Below, in pieces: positions 17,748 through 26,302 of a DNA stretch of 64,000 nt. Below the pieces are notes generated by a model that had not been told where the DNA came from, did not search any database, and worked only from the letters and a program-made list of their open reading frames with translations. This DNA comes from CAVWQV01 sp963757115 (lineage in GTDB: Bacteria > Pseudomonadota > Alphaproteobacteria > Acetobacterales > Acetobacteraceae), in assembly GCA_963757115.1 (NCBI GenBank), contig CAVWQV010000001.1:124001-188000 (forward strand). The letters are read 5' to 3'. Made by a program: the position numbers and the translations under genes. The first letter of the stretch is position 1. Every line of letters starts with the position of its first letter.

Positions 17748-19043
17748 TCAGGAGGACGCAGGGGCCGGCGAAAGCCCGACCGGTGCGCGGCGCCCGCGCA
17801 GCAAAGCAAAGGACAGCGCGGCCACCAGACAGAACACGCCGGCAGCGAAGAACGCAGGGAGATAGCTCGCCAGCGCATCGCGCGACAGCCCGGCGGCGAA
17901 GGCCATCGCACCCGCCCCGATCTGGTGAGCGGCGAAAATCCACCCAAACACCAGTGGGGCCGATTCGCGCCCGAACGCCTGCGCGGTGAGCCGGACCGTG
18001 GGCGGGATGCTGGCAATAAAATCGAGGCCGTAGAAGGTGGCGAACAACGACAAGCCGAGCAGCGAGAATCCGCTGTACGGCAGCCACATCAGCGCCAACC
18101 CGCGGAACGCATAATAGCCGACGAGCAGCCAGCGGTTGTCATAGCGGTCCGACAGCCAGCCGGAGCCAATGGTCCCGATCAGGTCGAATACGCCAATGGC
18201 GGCCAGAAGCCCGGTCGAGGTGACCGGGCCGATGCCGTAGTCGCCGCACAGGGTCACGAAATGCGGGGTCAGGCCGAAACTCGAAAGGCCGCAAACCCCG
18301 AAGGAGAAGGCGAGCACCCAGAACACCAGCGAGCGCGATGCCGAGCGGAACGCGTTGACGCTGATGGCGAACACGTTGCCTACGGGACGCGGCGGTTCGG
18401 GCAATACGGAATCTTCGCCGTACGGTGCGAGGCCGATATCGGCCGGCCGGTCGCGCGCGAGCAGCACGAACAGCGCGGCGAGCAGCCCGATGAGAAACAC
18501 GAACGGCAGGAGGGCCATGCGCCAGCCATATGCTTGGGCGATCCAGGCCGCCGCAGGCAGGAAGATCAACTGCCCGGTCGCGTTTCCTGCACTCAACATG
18601 CCGAGCACCAATCCCCGCCGGGCAGTGAACCATCGGGTCGCGATCGTTGTGGAAAGCACGAGAGCGGTGAGGCCCGGCGCGACGCCGGTGGCGACTCCGA
18701 GGCCAAGCCAAAGCTGCCACTTCGCGGTCATCGCGACGGTCAGGATCAGCCCCGCCATCATCAGCGCCGCCGAGCCGGCCACCACCACCCGTACACCGTA
18801 CATCAGCAGCAGGCCGCCGGCGAAGGGCGCGATCAGGCCGAACAAGGCCACGCGCACCCCGAGCGGGCCGGACAGTTCGCCGATGGACCAGCCGAGATCG
18901 CGCGAAATGGGGGTCAGGAGCACGCCAGGCACGCTCATCGCGGCCGTGCTGCAGACGCTGTAGACAAACAATGTCGCGACGATAAGCCAGCCGTAGTGAA
19001 CGTTGCGGGCCCTTAAGGCGCGCGCAGCCGATTGGGCGAACAT
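17748..19043 (-). CDS. MFS transporter (monocarboxylate-type, 12 TM)
   Basis: An intact 431-residue MFS protein with twelve hydrophobic segments. The start HYGWLIVATLFVYSVCSTAAMSVPGVLLTPISRDLGWS is typical of the bacterial monocarboxylate/oxalate-formate antiporter-like branch, and TARRGLVLGMLSAGNATGQLIFLPAAAWI is a helix 4-5 region of that branch. Helices 7-12 (VNAFRSASRSLVFWVLAFSFGVCGL onward) follow after a charged central loop. The ATG has GGAGGCAGC before it. Divergent from a TetR regulator, and the palindromic operator at 19112-19146 lies between them, so TetR probably controls this transporter. Substrate unknown, likely an organic acid or drug. Confidence 0.9.
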   Translation of the reverse strand: MFAQSAARALRARNVHYGWLIVATLFVYSVCSTAAMSVPGVLLTPISRDLGWSIGELSGPLGVRVALFGLIAPFAGGLLLMYGVRVVVAGSAALMMAGLILTVAMTAKWQLWLGLGVATGVAPGLTALVLSTTIATRWFTARRGLVLGMLSAGNATGQLIFLPAAAWIAQAYGWRMALLPFVFLIGLLAALFVLLARDRPADIGLAPYGEDSVLPEPPRPVGNVFAISVNAFRSASRSLVFWVLAFSFGVCGLSSFGLTPHFVTLCGDYGIGPVTSTGLLAAIGVFDLIGTIGSGWLSDRYDNRWLLVGYYAFRGLALMWLPYSGFSLLGLSLFATFYGLDFIASIPPTVRLTAQAFGRESAPLVFGWIFAAHQIGAGAMAFAAGLSRDALASYLPAFFAAGVFCLVAALSFALLRGRRAPVGLSPAPASS

Positions 19044-19111
19044 GCTGCCTCCAAGCCCGGCGAGGCGGCAGGGTGCCGGGATGCCGCGACGTGTTTAGTT
19101 AGAGGTCGATC

Positions 19112-19146
19112 GACATCTATTTGGATGTCAGCTAACATCCGATGTC
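19112..19146. promoter_or_regulatory. Palindromic TetR-type operator array
   Basis: GGATGTCAGCTAACATCC (19123-19140) is a near-perfect 18-base palindrome (two mismatched positions). Overlapping half-sites extend it: GACATC at 19112 pairs with GATGTC at 19124, and ACATC-C-GATGT spans 19135-19145. It sits between the divergent MFS and TetR genes, a standard place for autoregulation. Confidence 0.75.
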
Positions 19147-19196
19147 AACGACAATCGCGCGTGCCGGGAGAAACATTCCAGGACAAGGGCTCGCCC

Positions 19197-19867
19197 ATGA
19201 GGAGATCAAACCAGGAAGCGGCCGCGACACGCCGGCGCATTGTCGAGGTCGGTGCGTCGGAGTTGCGACGTCGCGGCATCGTCGAGACCGGGCTATCGGA
19301 GCTGATGGGAGCCGCGGGGCTGACGCGCGGCGGCTTCTACCGTCACTTTGCCAGCAAGGATCGGTTCGTCGCGGAGGCCTGCGCGTCGGCGCTGCAAGCC
19401 TCAAACCAGGCGATGCGGGCCCGCGCGGCCCGTCGATCGGGTGCCAAGGGCGTTGGCGATCTGGTCTCCGCGTACCTCTCGACCGCGCATCGGGACGGCG
19501 CGGCATCCGGATGCGCGCTCGCAGCTTTAGGCAGCGAGCTCGCTCGCACCGACACCGAAACCCGCGTCGCGGCAACAAACGGCTTTCGGGAGATGGTTGC
19601 GATCATCGCCGAGCACCTGCGGGACGCCCGGGTCGGGCGCCCGCAGGAACAGGCCGTCGCGATCGCGTCCGCATTGGTCGGGGCGTTGACGATGGCGCGG
19701 GTCGTCAACGATCCATCACTGTCAGAGGCGGTCTCCGGGGCGCCCATGACTTCATTGCGGGCGCGCTCCGCAACCTCGTCACGGATCAGCCTTGCTTGGC
19801 AGGAGCGGGCCGGAACAGGCGCTCGGAAAGCTCGTCGAGGAAGCGGAACACGCCGTCAACGTTATAG
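19197..19867 (+). CDS. TetR/AcrR-family regulator, frameshifted near 19740
   Basis: About 222 residues as spanned. The N-terminal helix-turn-helix is clear: RRIVEVGASELRRRGIVETGLSELMGAAGLTRGGFYRHFASKDRFVAEAC, the classic TetR pattern with GGFYRHF. The ligand domain follows with GASGCALAALGSELARTD, the usual C-terminal domain of the AcrR subgroup. Near 19740 the frame must change: the sequence after EAVSGA continues as HDFIAGALRNLVTDQ in another frame, and the true stop probably lies at or before 19867. The ATG at 19197 was preferred. It overlaps the convergent gene at its 3' end. Divergent from the MFS transporter it probably represses. Confidence 0.75.
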
Positions 19868-21276
19868 CCGGCCAGCAGGGCAAGCGCCGAGATGCCGAGC
19901 CCGCCAGCGACATCGGCCTTGCCGATTGAGGTCGCGAACAACCCGATCACGCCGCCGCACAGAATGCCGAGGATGGCACCCTGTTGCAGCCGCGCGCGAT
20001 CGGTGTAGCTCAACAGTGCGGCGTCCACCTTTCGCCGGAGCAGCCGCAGCGTGGCCGCCATTGCGCCGAGGAACCCGTAGAGCACCGGCAGGAAGTACTG
20101 TGTGATGCTGCCCAGGATCGACTCGGCTACATTGCGAGAGCGGTTGATCTGATCCCACAGGATGCGCTCGCATTCCGCGGCACTCGAACCACGCTTATAG
20201 AGCCCGTGCGCGATGTTGTAGCAGGTCTCCCGCCCTTCCTCAGCAAACTCATGCAGAGTCGCAGGAACGACACCGAACAGGTAAGGCAGCGTACCCAGCT
20301 GGCGCGTCACAGTGCTGCTCCAGCTTTGCAGGTGCATCGTGACCACGAAAAGATTGAGCAGAACCTTGTCCCGTTCGGCGCACAGATGCGCCTGCCGTGC
20401 CGAAGCGTAGAGTTTCGATAACTCGGCGCCGAATGTCGCCGCAGACGAGTCGTTCCCCGTTGCGGTATTCTCGGCCAGCTGAACCGGATGCCCGAGGCTC
20501 TCGGACGCGTCGCACAGGCCCATAACCGAGAAGTGCTCGTTCGTCGACAGAGGCAGGGTGGCAGCCTTGAAAAGCTTGTCCTCCTGCTGCTCCACTTCAG
20601 TGTCAAGCCGCCCCCACGCCTGTTCAACCTCCTGATCGTTGGCCAAGATCAGCCGGCCGGACAGCGCGTAGATCGAGACGATGACAGCGAGCGCCACGGC
20701 AAGGATGGTCGCACGCTCGAAACCCCGCACCCAACGCGCGAGCCGGCGCGCAAGCAGCTTACGGGTGAGGTCATCGGGATCGGGAAGCAGCTTGGGTCGA
20801 GATGCCGATACATCAGGCGCCTTGCGTACAAGCCCGCGCAGCGACCGAATGCAACCGCCCCAGTCCCGGGCTCGCCGCACCATGTAATCGTGCGTCAGAC
20901 GGATCAATTCCGCGGTCGCCGGCGCGGCCACGGCGGAGAGGAAGTCGCGGCTCCAGTAGGTGAATGCGATTGGCGCGATGGTCCCCTTGCCGTCCGCGGC
21001 GGGCAGTGGGGCGGGCAATTGATCGGCCCGCCCGGTTTCGAATGCACTGCCGATCTTGAATAGCTGGTCGAGAAAGTCGGCGTAACTCTCACAGGGCGGA
21101 ACTGCCCGCCGGCCCGTGCCGTCCGCCACTCGACCTTGCGTATCCTTGAAGTACGACAGCAGCCGCGCATCCGGCATCTCGCCTAGGTACTGCAGGAGCA
21201 CCGTGATGTCCTGCAGTGCACGGTTCATCTCGTGCCAGGCTTTCGGCTCGCGCCAGAGCCAATCCCCGTCGTCCAT
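19786..21276 (-). CDS. Membrane protein of unknown function (about 496 aa)
   Basis: An intact protein starting MDDGDWLWREPKAW. The N-terminal 175 residues look soluble and helical (EMNRALQDITVLLQYLGEMP). A basic stretch (RKLLARRLARWVRGFERA) leads into a membrane helix (TILAVALAVIVSIYALSG), then a large soluble domain, a helix at FLPVLYGFLGAMAATLRLL, and a C-terminal pair of helices (GAILGILCGGVIGLFATSI and GGLGISALALLAGYNVDGVFRFLDELSERLF). Conserved uncharacterised proteins with this C-terminal GYNVDGVF tail occur in rhizobia, but I know no function. It lies in a monocistronic setting, convergent with TetR. Confidence 0.7.
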   Translation of the reverse strand: MDDGDWLWREPKAWHEMNRALQDITVLLQYLGEMPDARLLSYFKDTQGRVADGTGRRAVPPCESYADFLDQLFKIGSAFETGRADQLPAPLPAADGKGTIAPIAFTYWSRDFLSAVAAPATAELIRLTHDYMVRRARDWGGCIRSLRGLVRKAPDVSASRPKLLPDPDDLTRKLLARRLARWVRGFERATILAVALAVIVSIYALSGRLILANDQEVEQAWGRLDTEVEQQEDKLFKAATLPLSTNEHFSVMGLCDASESLGHPVQLAENTATGNDSSAATFGAELSKLYASARQAHLCAERDKVLLNLFVVTMHLQSWSSTVTRQLGTLPYLFGVVPATLHEFAEEGRETCYNIAHGLYKRGSSAAECERILWDQINRSRNVAESILGSITQYFLPVLYGFLGAMAATLRLLRRKVDAALLSYTDRARLQQGAILGILCGGVIGLFATSIGKADVAGGLGISALALLAGYNVDGVFRFLDELSERLFRPAPAKQG

Positions 21277-21371
21277 GGCCTCGCCTCCCACTCCAACCCT
21301 TACGATTGCGTGCAAGTTAGGGTGGCGCTGGCCTTTGGGCTGTGGGGCAGTTCACAATTCAACCACAATTG

Positions 21372-22273
21372 TCAGACGGCGAAGCAGGTCCGCAGTCGAT
21401 CGCGCGCGGCGGCCCCCGCTTCGAGCGCCCAAGCATTGACGATGGCTAGCCTGAACCCGCCGGGGGGCATCGAATGCTGGGCCGGAGGTTTGTCCTCGTG
21501 AAAAGTGATCTGCACGCTCGACACGCCGGGTTCGCGCAGGATCGCGGCGACGGACTCCGCGGGAGGATGGCGATAGCGCCGATCGTGCGGGCCGAACAGC
21601 ACCACGCTGTAGCCGTCCCGCCGGTCGTCGTCCTGAAAGCGCCAGGCGCCGGTTTCGTAGAGCCGGATTACCGCCTCGACCCAACCGGGACCGTAAAGAT
21701 CAGGCCACTGGTCGGCGAAGCGAAGATGCGCTTCGATGATCCGGCCGCCGATTGTTTCGAAATTCGCCATGCCCGTGTAGCCGCGCAGATGCTTGGCGGC
21801 CCAGGCGCCGCAATACTCCTCCACCTCCGGACGGTGTGCGGCTTCAATGTGCCAGTGGTCAAACGTGCCCCCAGCGGCGGTGCTGCCCGTCGCATGACGC
21901 CACCAGCGCGCGTCGCCGTCGACCAGCGCCACGTCGGTGCTCACATGGTCGCCAGAGAGTAGGGTGGACCAAAAATGTCCGCCGGTCAGCGCCGCCCCGT
22001 ACTCGCGGGCATCGGCGATGACGCGGCTTCCCGCGCCCATGCCGCGCAGGTTTATCATCGGCTTGGAGAACACCGGAAAACGCCCGGGCATCACTCCGTG
22101 CGGCGCGGCGTCCAAGCCCTGTGAAAGCGCGACCCGCAGCTTGTCGTAGATCCAGCGATGCTCCGGGTACAGATCCACGCGTCCGCGTCTTCGGTCGGCA
22201 CGCGGACGTGCTCGGGGCAGGGAACATCCTGGAAATACTGCAAGCGCCAGGGATCGGCTTCGCAGACCGGCAT
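21372..22273 (-). CDS. Unknown protein at the end of the molybdenum-hydroxylase maturation operon, frameshifted
   Basis: About 300 residues, starting MPVCEADPWRLQYFQDVPCPEHVRVPTEDADAW and, after one indel near 22173, continuing DLYPEHRWIYDKLRVALSQGLDAAPHG. The rest includes FSKPMINLRGMGAGSRVI and GHFWSTLLSGDHVSTDVALVDGDARWWRHATGSTAAGG, then GFRLAIVNAWALE at the end. The pattern (FSKPMINLRGMG, long helical C-terminus) resembles ATP-grasp-like proteins found beside molybdenum-enzyme genes, but the fold is a guess. Its ATG overlaps the MoeA-MobA stop by one base (TGATG), so it is the last cistron of the coxG-mox-xdhC operon and probably serves the same hydroxylase. Confidence 0.6.
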
Positions 22274-23943
22274 CAGGAACTCTCGGCCGGTTCGAGTCCG
22301 ACGGGCCGGAGCTTGCCCGGCAAGGTTGCGAGCAAATCGGGGGTGTCGAAGTCGCGCAGCACGGCATCCTCGCCCACCTCCACCGAGGCCACGACGGCGG
22401 CGTGCCGTCCAAGGAGAAAGCGGGCGCCGCTATCACCCGAAATTTCCAGGATTTCCGGGAAGAACCGACGGTCCCAGAGCATCGGATTGCCCTGCTTGCC
22501 ATGGAACGTCGGAAGCACGATCAGTTTTCCCTCTTCCGGATCGTAGGCGGCGAGCAACCGGTCGATGATTCGGCCCGTGACCAGCGGCATGTCGCCGAGA
22601 CAGACCAGGGCGGCGGCACAGTCCTCAGGGACGGCGGCAATGCCGGCCTTGAGGCTCGCCGACAAACCTTCCGCGTAGTCGGCCGCATGGACGAAGCGGA
22701 TCGGCTTGCCGGCCAAGGCGTCCTCGACCTCGCTCGCCATATGGCCGGTGACGGCCAGGATCGGGCGCGCGCGGCTCGCCAGCACGTTGTCCACCACGCG
22801 TGCCACCATCGGCTTGCCGGTGCGGTCGGGGATCAGCAGCTTGTTGTGGGGCGCCATCCGCCGCGAACGCCCGGCTGCCAGCACCACGGCGGCGATGGTG
22901 GGCGCACGGCGCGGGGCCGGTCCGGTGCGCGGGACGGCGGGAGCCTCGGCGCGGGGCAGGGGGCGCGTGTCCTCCTTCAGCAATCCACCGACGCCCAAGC
23001 GAGACACTTCCCGCGCGCCGACGGGAAGGCCGGCAAACAAGCGCGCGAGCACGAAATCGATGCCGTTCAGGCTCGGGCTCCGCGCGCAACCCGGCAGCAC
23101 CAGGGCGGGCACGCGGCCGATGCGGCCGATGCAGATCAGGTTGCCCGGATCGACCGGCATCCCGAAATGGTCGATGGCGCCGCCGGCCCGCTCGATGCCG
23201 GCGGGGCCGACATCGCGGCGGTCCACCACCGCCGACGCTCCGACCACCAGCAGCAGCTCTGCCCCTTCCTGCAGGAGCGCGTCGAGCGCTTCGGCAATCG
23301 CTCCGGTCTCGTGCGGCACCCGCCGGTCGGGAAGCAGCGAGCCGGTCAGCGCCGACACGCGCGCGCCGGTGACGGCGACGGTCTTGTCGGCGATGCTCGG
23401 CTTCATGCCGGGAAGCTCGCTCGCGACCAGGCCGACCCGGAGCGGGCGGAACGGATGCAGCGTCATAGCCGGCGGGCCTTGGCGCGCAATCGTCAACGCA
23501 ACGTCGAGCACCGCACCCGGCACCGCGAACGGAATGACCTTGATGGTCGCCACCATGTCCCGTGCGGCGACCACGGCGAAGTCAGGCAAGGTGCCGACGG
23601 TCAGGCTTTCATCAACCGCGTTGAGCCGGTCGATCTTGGCCGCGTCCACGCGCAGCAGGCCCGGCGCTTCAGCCGTGATGTTGGCCCGGCCCGTGGCGGC
23701 GCGCGACCGGGCGAGAAGCGGCCCGACGAAAGGATCTGCCAGGCGGTCCGCGCAGATGTCCTCGGGAACGTCGCCCGGTTCGAGCCGGGCGGCGATTACG
23801 ACCTCGCTCCCTTGCTCGCGCAGAGCCGCGACAGCCGCCTCGTCCAACACCGAACCCTTGCGGATCACCCGGCCGGCAAGCCGCGTCGTGTGCGCGAGGA
23901 TTGCGCCCTTGGCCTCGGCGAGCGGGGTCGGGCCGAACTTCAC
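22273..23943 (-). CDS. MoeA-like / MobA-MocA-like fusion: molybdenum cofactor cytidylyltransferase
   Basis: A 556-residue two-domain protein. Residues 1-340 resemble the molybdopterin-binding MoeA-like domain (FGPTPLAEAKGAILAHTTRLAGRVIRKGSVLDEAAVAALRE; DGRDVGPAGIERAGG-type segment with VVGASAVVDRRDV). Residues from about 345 form an NTP-transferase domain: IAAVVLAAGRSRRMAPHNKLLI (nucleotide-binding loop), LVCLGDMPLVTGRIIDRLL (metal Asp) and LPTFHGKQGNPMLWDRRFFPEI. That arrangement is the MocA-type enzyme that turns Mo-molybdopterin into the cytosine dinucleotide form used by xanthine dehydrogenase/CO dehydrogenase enzymes. GTG start, overlapping the XdhC stop (GTGA). Confidence 0.88.
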   Translation of the reverse strand: MKFGPTPLAEAKGAILAHTTRLAGRVIRKGSVLDEAAVAALREQGSEVVIAARLEPGDVPEDICADRLADPFVGPLLARSRAATGRANITAEAPGLLRVDAAKIDRLNAVDESLTVGTLPDFAVVAARDMVATIKVIPFAVPGAVLDVALTIARQGPPAMTLHPFRPLRVGLVASELPGMKPSIADKTVAVTGARVSALTGSLLPDRRVPHETGAIAEALDALLQEGAELLLVVGASAVVDRRDVGPAGIERAGGAIDHFGMPVDPGNLICIGRIGRVPALVLPGCARSPSLNGIDFVLARLFAGLPVGAREVSRLGVGGLLKEDTRPLPRAEAPAVPRTGPAPRRAPTIAAVVLAAGRSRRMAPHNKLLIPDRTGKPMVARVVDNVLASRARPILAVTGHMASEVEDALAGKPIRFVHAADYAEGLSASLKAGIAAVPEDCAAALVCLGDMPLVTGRIIDRLLAAYDPEEGKLIVLPTFHGKQGNPMLWDRRFFPEILEISGDSGARFLLGRHAAVVASVEVGEDAVLRDFDTPDLLATLPGKLRPVGLEPAESS

Positions 23944-24650
23944 GCCGCCTGCTTGGTGGCACGTTGCGGGGCCAGGGGTGAGCCGCGGCGCACCGCGACC
24001 AGCTCGGCCACGATGGACAGCCCGATCTCCGGCGCGGTCACGGCCTCGATGTTGAGACCGACCGGCCCCTTGATGCGCGCGAGCGCCGCGTCGTCATGCC
24101 CCAGTTCGCGCAGCCGGGCGAGCCGGGCTGCGTGGGTCCGCCGCGATCCGAGCGCCCCGATGTAGAAGGCGTCCGACTTGAGCGCCCGGTCGAGTGCGGG
24201 GTCGTCGAGCTTGGGGTCGTGGGTGAGCGTCACCACCGCGGTGCGGGCGTCGGGCCCGAGCGCGTCCAGCGCCTCGTCCGGCCACTCGCTCGATACCGTC
24301 ACGTTCGGAAAGCGCTCGTCGGTCGCGAACGCGCGGCGCGGGTCAACCACCGTCACCGCGAAGCCGGTCTGTTCGGCGAACGGCACCAACGCCTGTGCGA
24401 TATGCACCGCGCCGACGACGACCAGCCTCAGCGGCGAGTTGTACACGTGAAGGAAAACATCGCCGCCGTCGATCCGTACCGTGCCGCTCTCGTCGGCGCG
24501 CAGGGCCGTTGCCGCCGCCTCGTTCAGTGCGGCAGGTGCGGTTGGATCGGGGAGCAGGTGCTGCTCGCCGCTGGGCAGTAGCGTTGCGAGAACGACCGGC
24601 CGGCGCGCCCGCTTGGCGGCCTCGAGCGCGGCGAGCAGCTCCGGTGTCAC
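23940..24650 (-). CDS. XdhC C-terminal (Rossmann) domain protein
   Basis: A 236-residue protein holding the NAD(P)-fold half of XdhC: RLVVVGAVHIAQALVPFAEQTGFAVTVVDPRRAFATDERFP, then TAVVTLTHDPKLDDPALDRALKSDAFYIGALGSRRTHAARLARLRELG, and IKGPVGLNIEAVTAPEIGLSIVAELVAVRRG. XdhC carries Mo-molybdopterin to the apo-hydroxylase and adds the terminal sulfido ligand. The usual single XdhC is split here into two overlapping genes (GTGA, 24647-24650). The GTG at 24650 is the start that keeps this overlap. Confidence 0.9.
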   Translation of the reverse strand: MTPELLAALEAAKRARRPVVLATLLPSGEQHLLPDPTAPAALNEAAATALRADESGTVRIDGGDVFLHVYNSPLRLVVVGAVHIAQALVPFAEQTGFAVTVVDPRRAFATDERFPNVTVSSEWPDEALDALGPDARTAVVTLTHDPKLDDPALDRALKSDAFYIGALGSRRTHAARLARLRELGHDDAALARIKGPVGLNIEAVTAPEIGLSIVAELVAVRRGSPLAPQRATKQAA

Positions 24651-24973
24651 GTGAGCTTCTCCACGAACACCTTCACCTTGCCGCCGCACGCCAGCCCGAC
24701 TTCCCAGGCGCGCTCGTTCGTGACGCCGAAATCGAGCAGCTGCGGTGCTCCGCTGCTGATGGTTTTCATCGCCGCTTCCGCGACGGCTCCCTCGATGCAG
24801 CCGCCGCTCACCGAACCCGCCATCTTGCCCGATTGAGTCACCGCCATCTGACTGCCAGCAGGTCGGGGCGAGCTGCCCCAGGTTTCCGTCACGGTCGCGA
24901 GCGCGACCTGCTCGCCGCCCGCGCGCCAGTTGGCGGCGACACTCAGCACATCCTCGGCTTCGTTCAGGCTCAT
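24647..24973 (-). CDS. XdhC N-terminal domain protein
   Basis: A 108-residue protein equal to the N-terminal half of XdhC/CoxI. The signature AVTQSGKMAGSVSGGCIEGAVAEAAMKTI includes the conserved GSVSGGCIEG with its Cys, thought to act in molybdenum-cofactor binding or sulfur transfer. The start overlaps the CoxE stop (ATGA at 24970-24973), and its stop overlaps the Rossmann-half start, so CoxE, XdhC-N and XdhC-C are translationally coupled. Confidence 0.9.
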   Translation of the reverse strand: MSLNEAEDVLSVAANWRAGGEQVALATVTETWGSSPRPAGSQMAVTQSGKMAGSVSGGCIEGAVAEAAMKTISSGAPQLLDFGVTNERAWEVGLACGGKVKVFVEKLT

Positions 24974-26269
24974 GCCATCCTCCAGTGCTCTCCGGGGCCG
25001 CGTCCGTGCGTCGCGCCGTTGAGGGCGGGGCGGGAGAGCAATTCCACCAGCTCGCGCAGGCTCGCCAGATTGTGCACGGGGCGGAACTCGTCCACGTGCG
25101 GCAGCATGGCGCGAATGCCTTGCGATCTTGGCTCGAAGCCCGACCAGCGCAACAGCGGATTGAGCCAGATCAGCCTTGTGCAAGAGCGATGGAGCCGATC
25201 CATGTTCTCGGCCAAGCCATGCGCGCCGTCCCGGTCCAGCCCGTCGGTAATGAGCAGCACCACCGCCCCTTGCCCGAGCACGCGACGCGACCAATCGCGG
25301 TTGAAAGCCGCGATGGCCTCGCCGATCCGGGTGCCGCCCGACCAGTCCGGCACGATGTGCGCAACCGTCTGGAACGCCACCTCCGGATCCCGATGCCGGA
25401 GCTGACGGGTGATGTTGGTGAGCCTCGTGCCGAACAGGAACACGCTCACCCGGTCGCGGTCGTTCGTCACCGCATGGAGAAAGTGCAACAGAATCTGCTG
25501 CGTAGCGCGCCATTGATCCGGAGATGTCGCACAGCACCACCAGTGGCGGCGGCCGCGTTTCGCGCCGGGAGCGCGCGATCGACAGAATCTCGCCGCCGTG
25601 CCGGCGGTTCTCGCGGATGGTGCGCCTGAGGTCGATGCGGGGGCCAAGCGGGTCGGGGCGAAGCCGGCGGGTTGGGCGAAGGTCGAGCGGAAGTGTGAGC
25701 TTGCGAATGGCAGCCTTGGCCGCGGCGATCTCGTCGACACCCATTGCCTCGAAATCCATGCGTTGCAATCGTTCCTGGTCGCTGACGGTGAGCACCGCGT
25801 CGACCCTGGGCGGCTCGTCTTCGGGGGCGTCCCGGCGTGCGCGGGGCGGAGCAAACGCTTCGGCGACCCGCCGGCTGGCCGGGTCGGCGCGTTCGGGGCG
25901 CTTCTCCTTGCCGGCTTCCATCAAGGCCATCGCCGCCGCCTGCCGCGCGGCTTCCGGGTCGCGCCAGAACAGGGCGAAGGCCTGGTCGAACACCTCGGCG
26001 TGCTCGTGGCGATGGATCATCGTCGCTTTCAGCGCGGCTCGAGCTTCGCTCTTGTCGCCAAGATCAATCAGCGCCAGGGCGCGCATGGCCGCGATCGATT
26101 CTGACGGCCCGACGGGAAGTCCGGCGCGCCGCAGTAGCCGGGCGAAGTGCATCACATTGGCGCCGAGCGCGGCTGTCAGTCTGACTCTACCCCGCCGGAA
26201 TGGTGGCGTGCTTTCAGAGATCAGGTTGCCAGTCCAGAACTTGTTCCGGCGTGCTGCTCTGCCGCACAT
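24970..26269 (-). CDS. coxE: CoxE-type VWA domain protein, frameshifted near 25503
   Basis: About 430 residues. The N-terminal half contains MHFARLLRRAGLPVGPSESIAAMRAL and RHEHAEVFDQAFALFWRD, the CoxE family core. The von Willebrand A domain begins at PPPLVVLCDISGSMARYA, whose DxSxS is the metal-ion site (MIDAS). A one-base frame change right after ARYA carries the protein into QQILLHFLHAVTNDRDRVSVFLFGTRLTNITRQL, ending PALNGATHGRGPGEHWRMA. CoxE works with the MoxR-type CoxD ATPase as a metal-cluster insertion or protein-remodelling machine. Start at about 26269; an internal Met (MHFARLL) is possible. Confidence 0.85.
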
Positions 26270-26302
26270 CGTCCTGGTAGAGGCTCCCCATCCGACCCCT
26301 GC

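Noticed and set aside
17484..19016. Long open frame opposite the MFS transporter
   Set aside because: Low-complexity Arg/Gly/Gln-rich translation with no motif, antisense to a clear transporter; typical shadow of GC-rich coding DNA.
22402..24165. Long open frame opposite the MoeA-MobA gene
   Set aside because: His/Arg/Asp-rich shadow of the real gene, without any family pattern.
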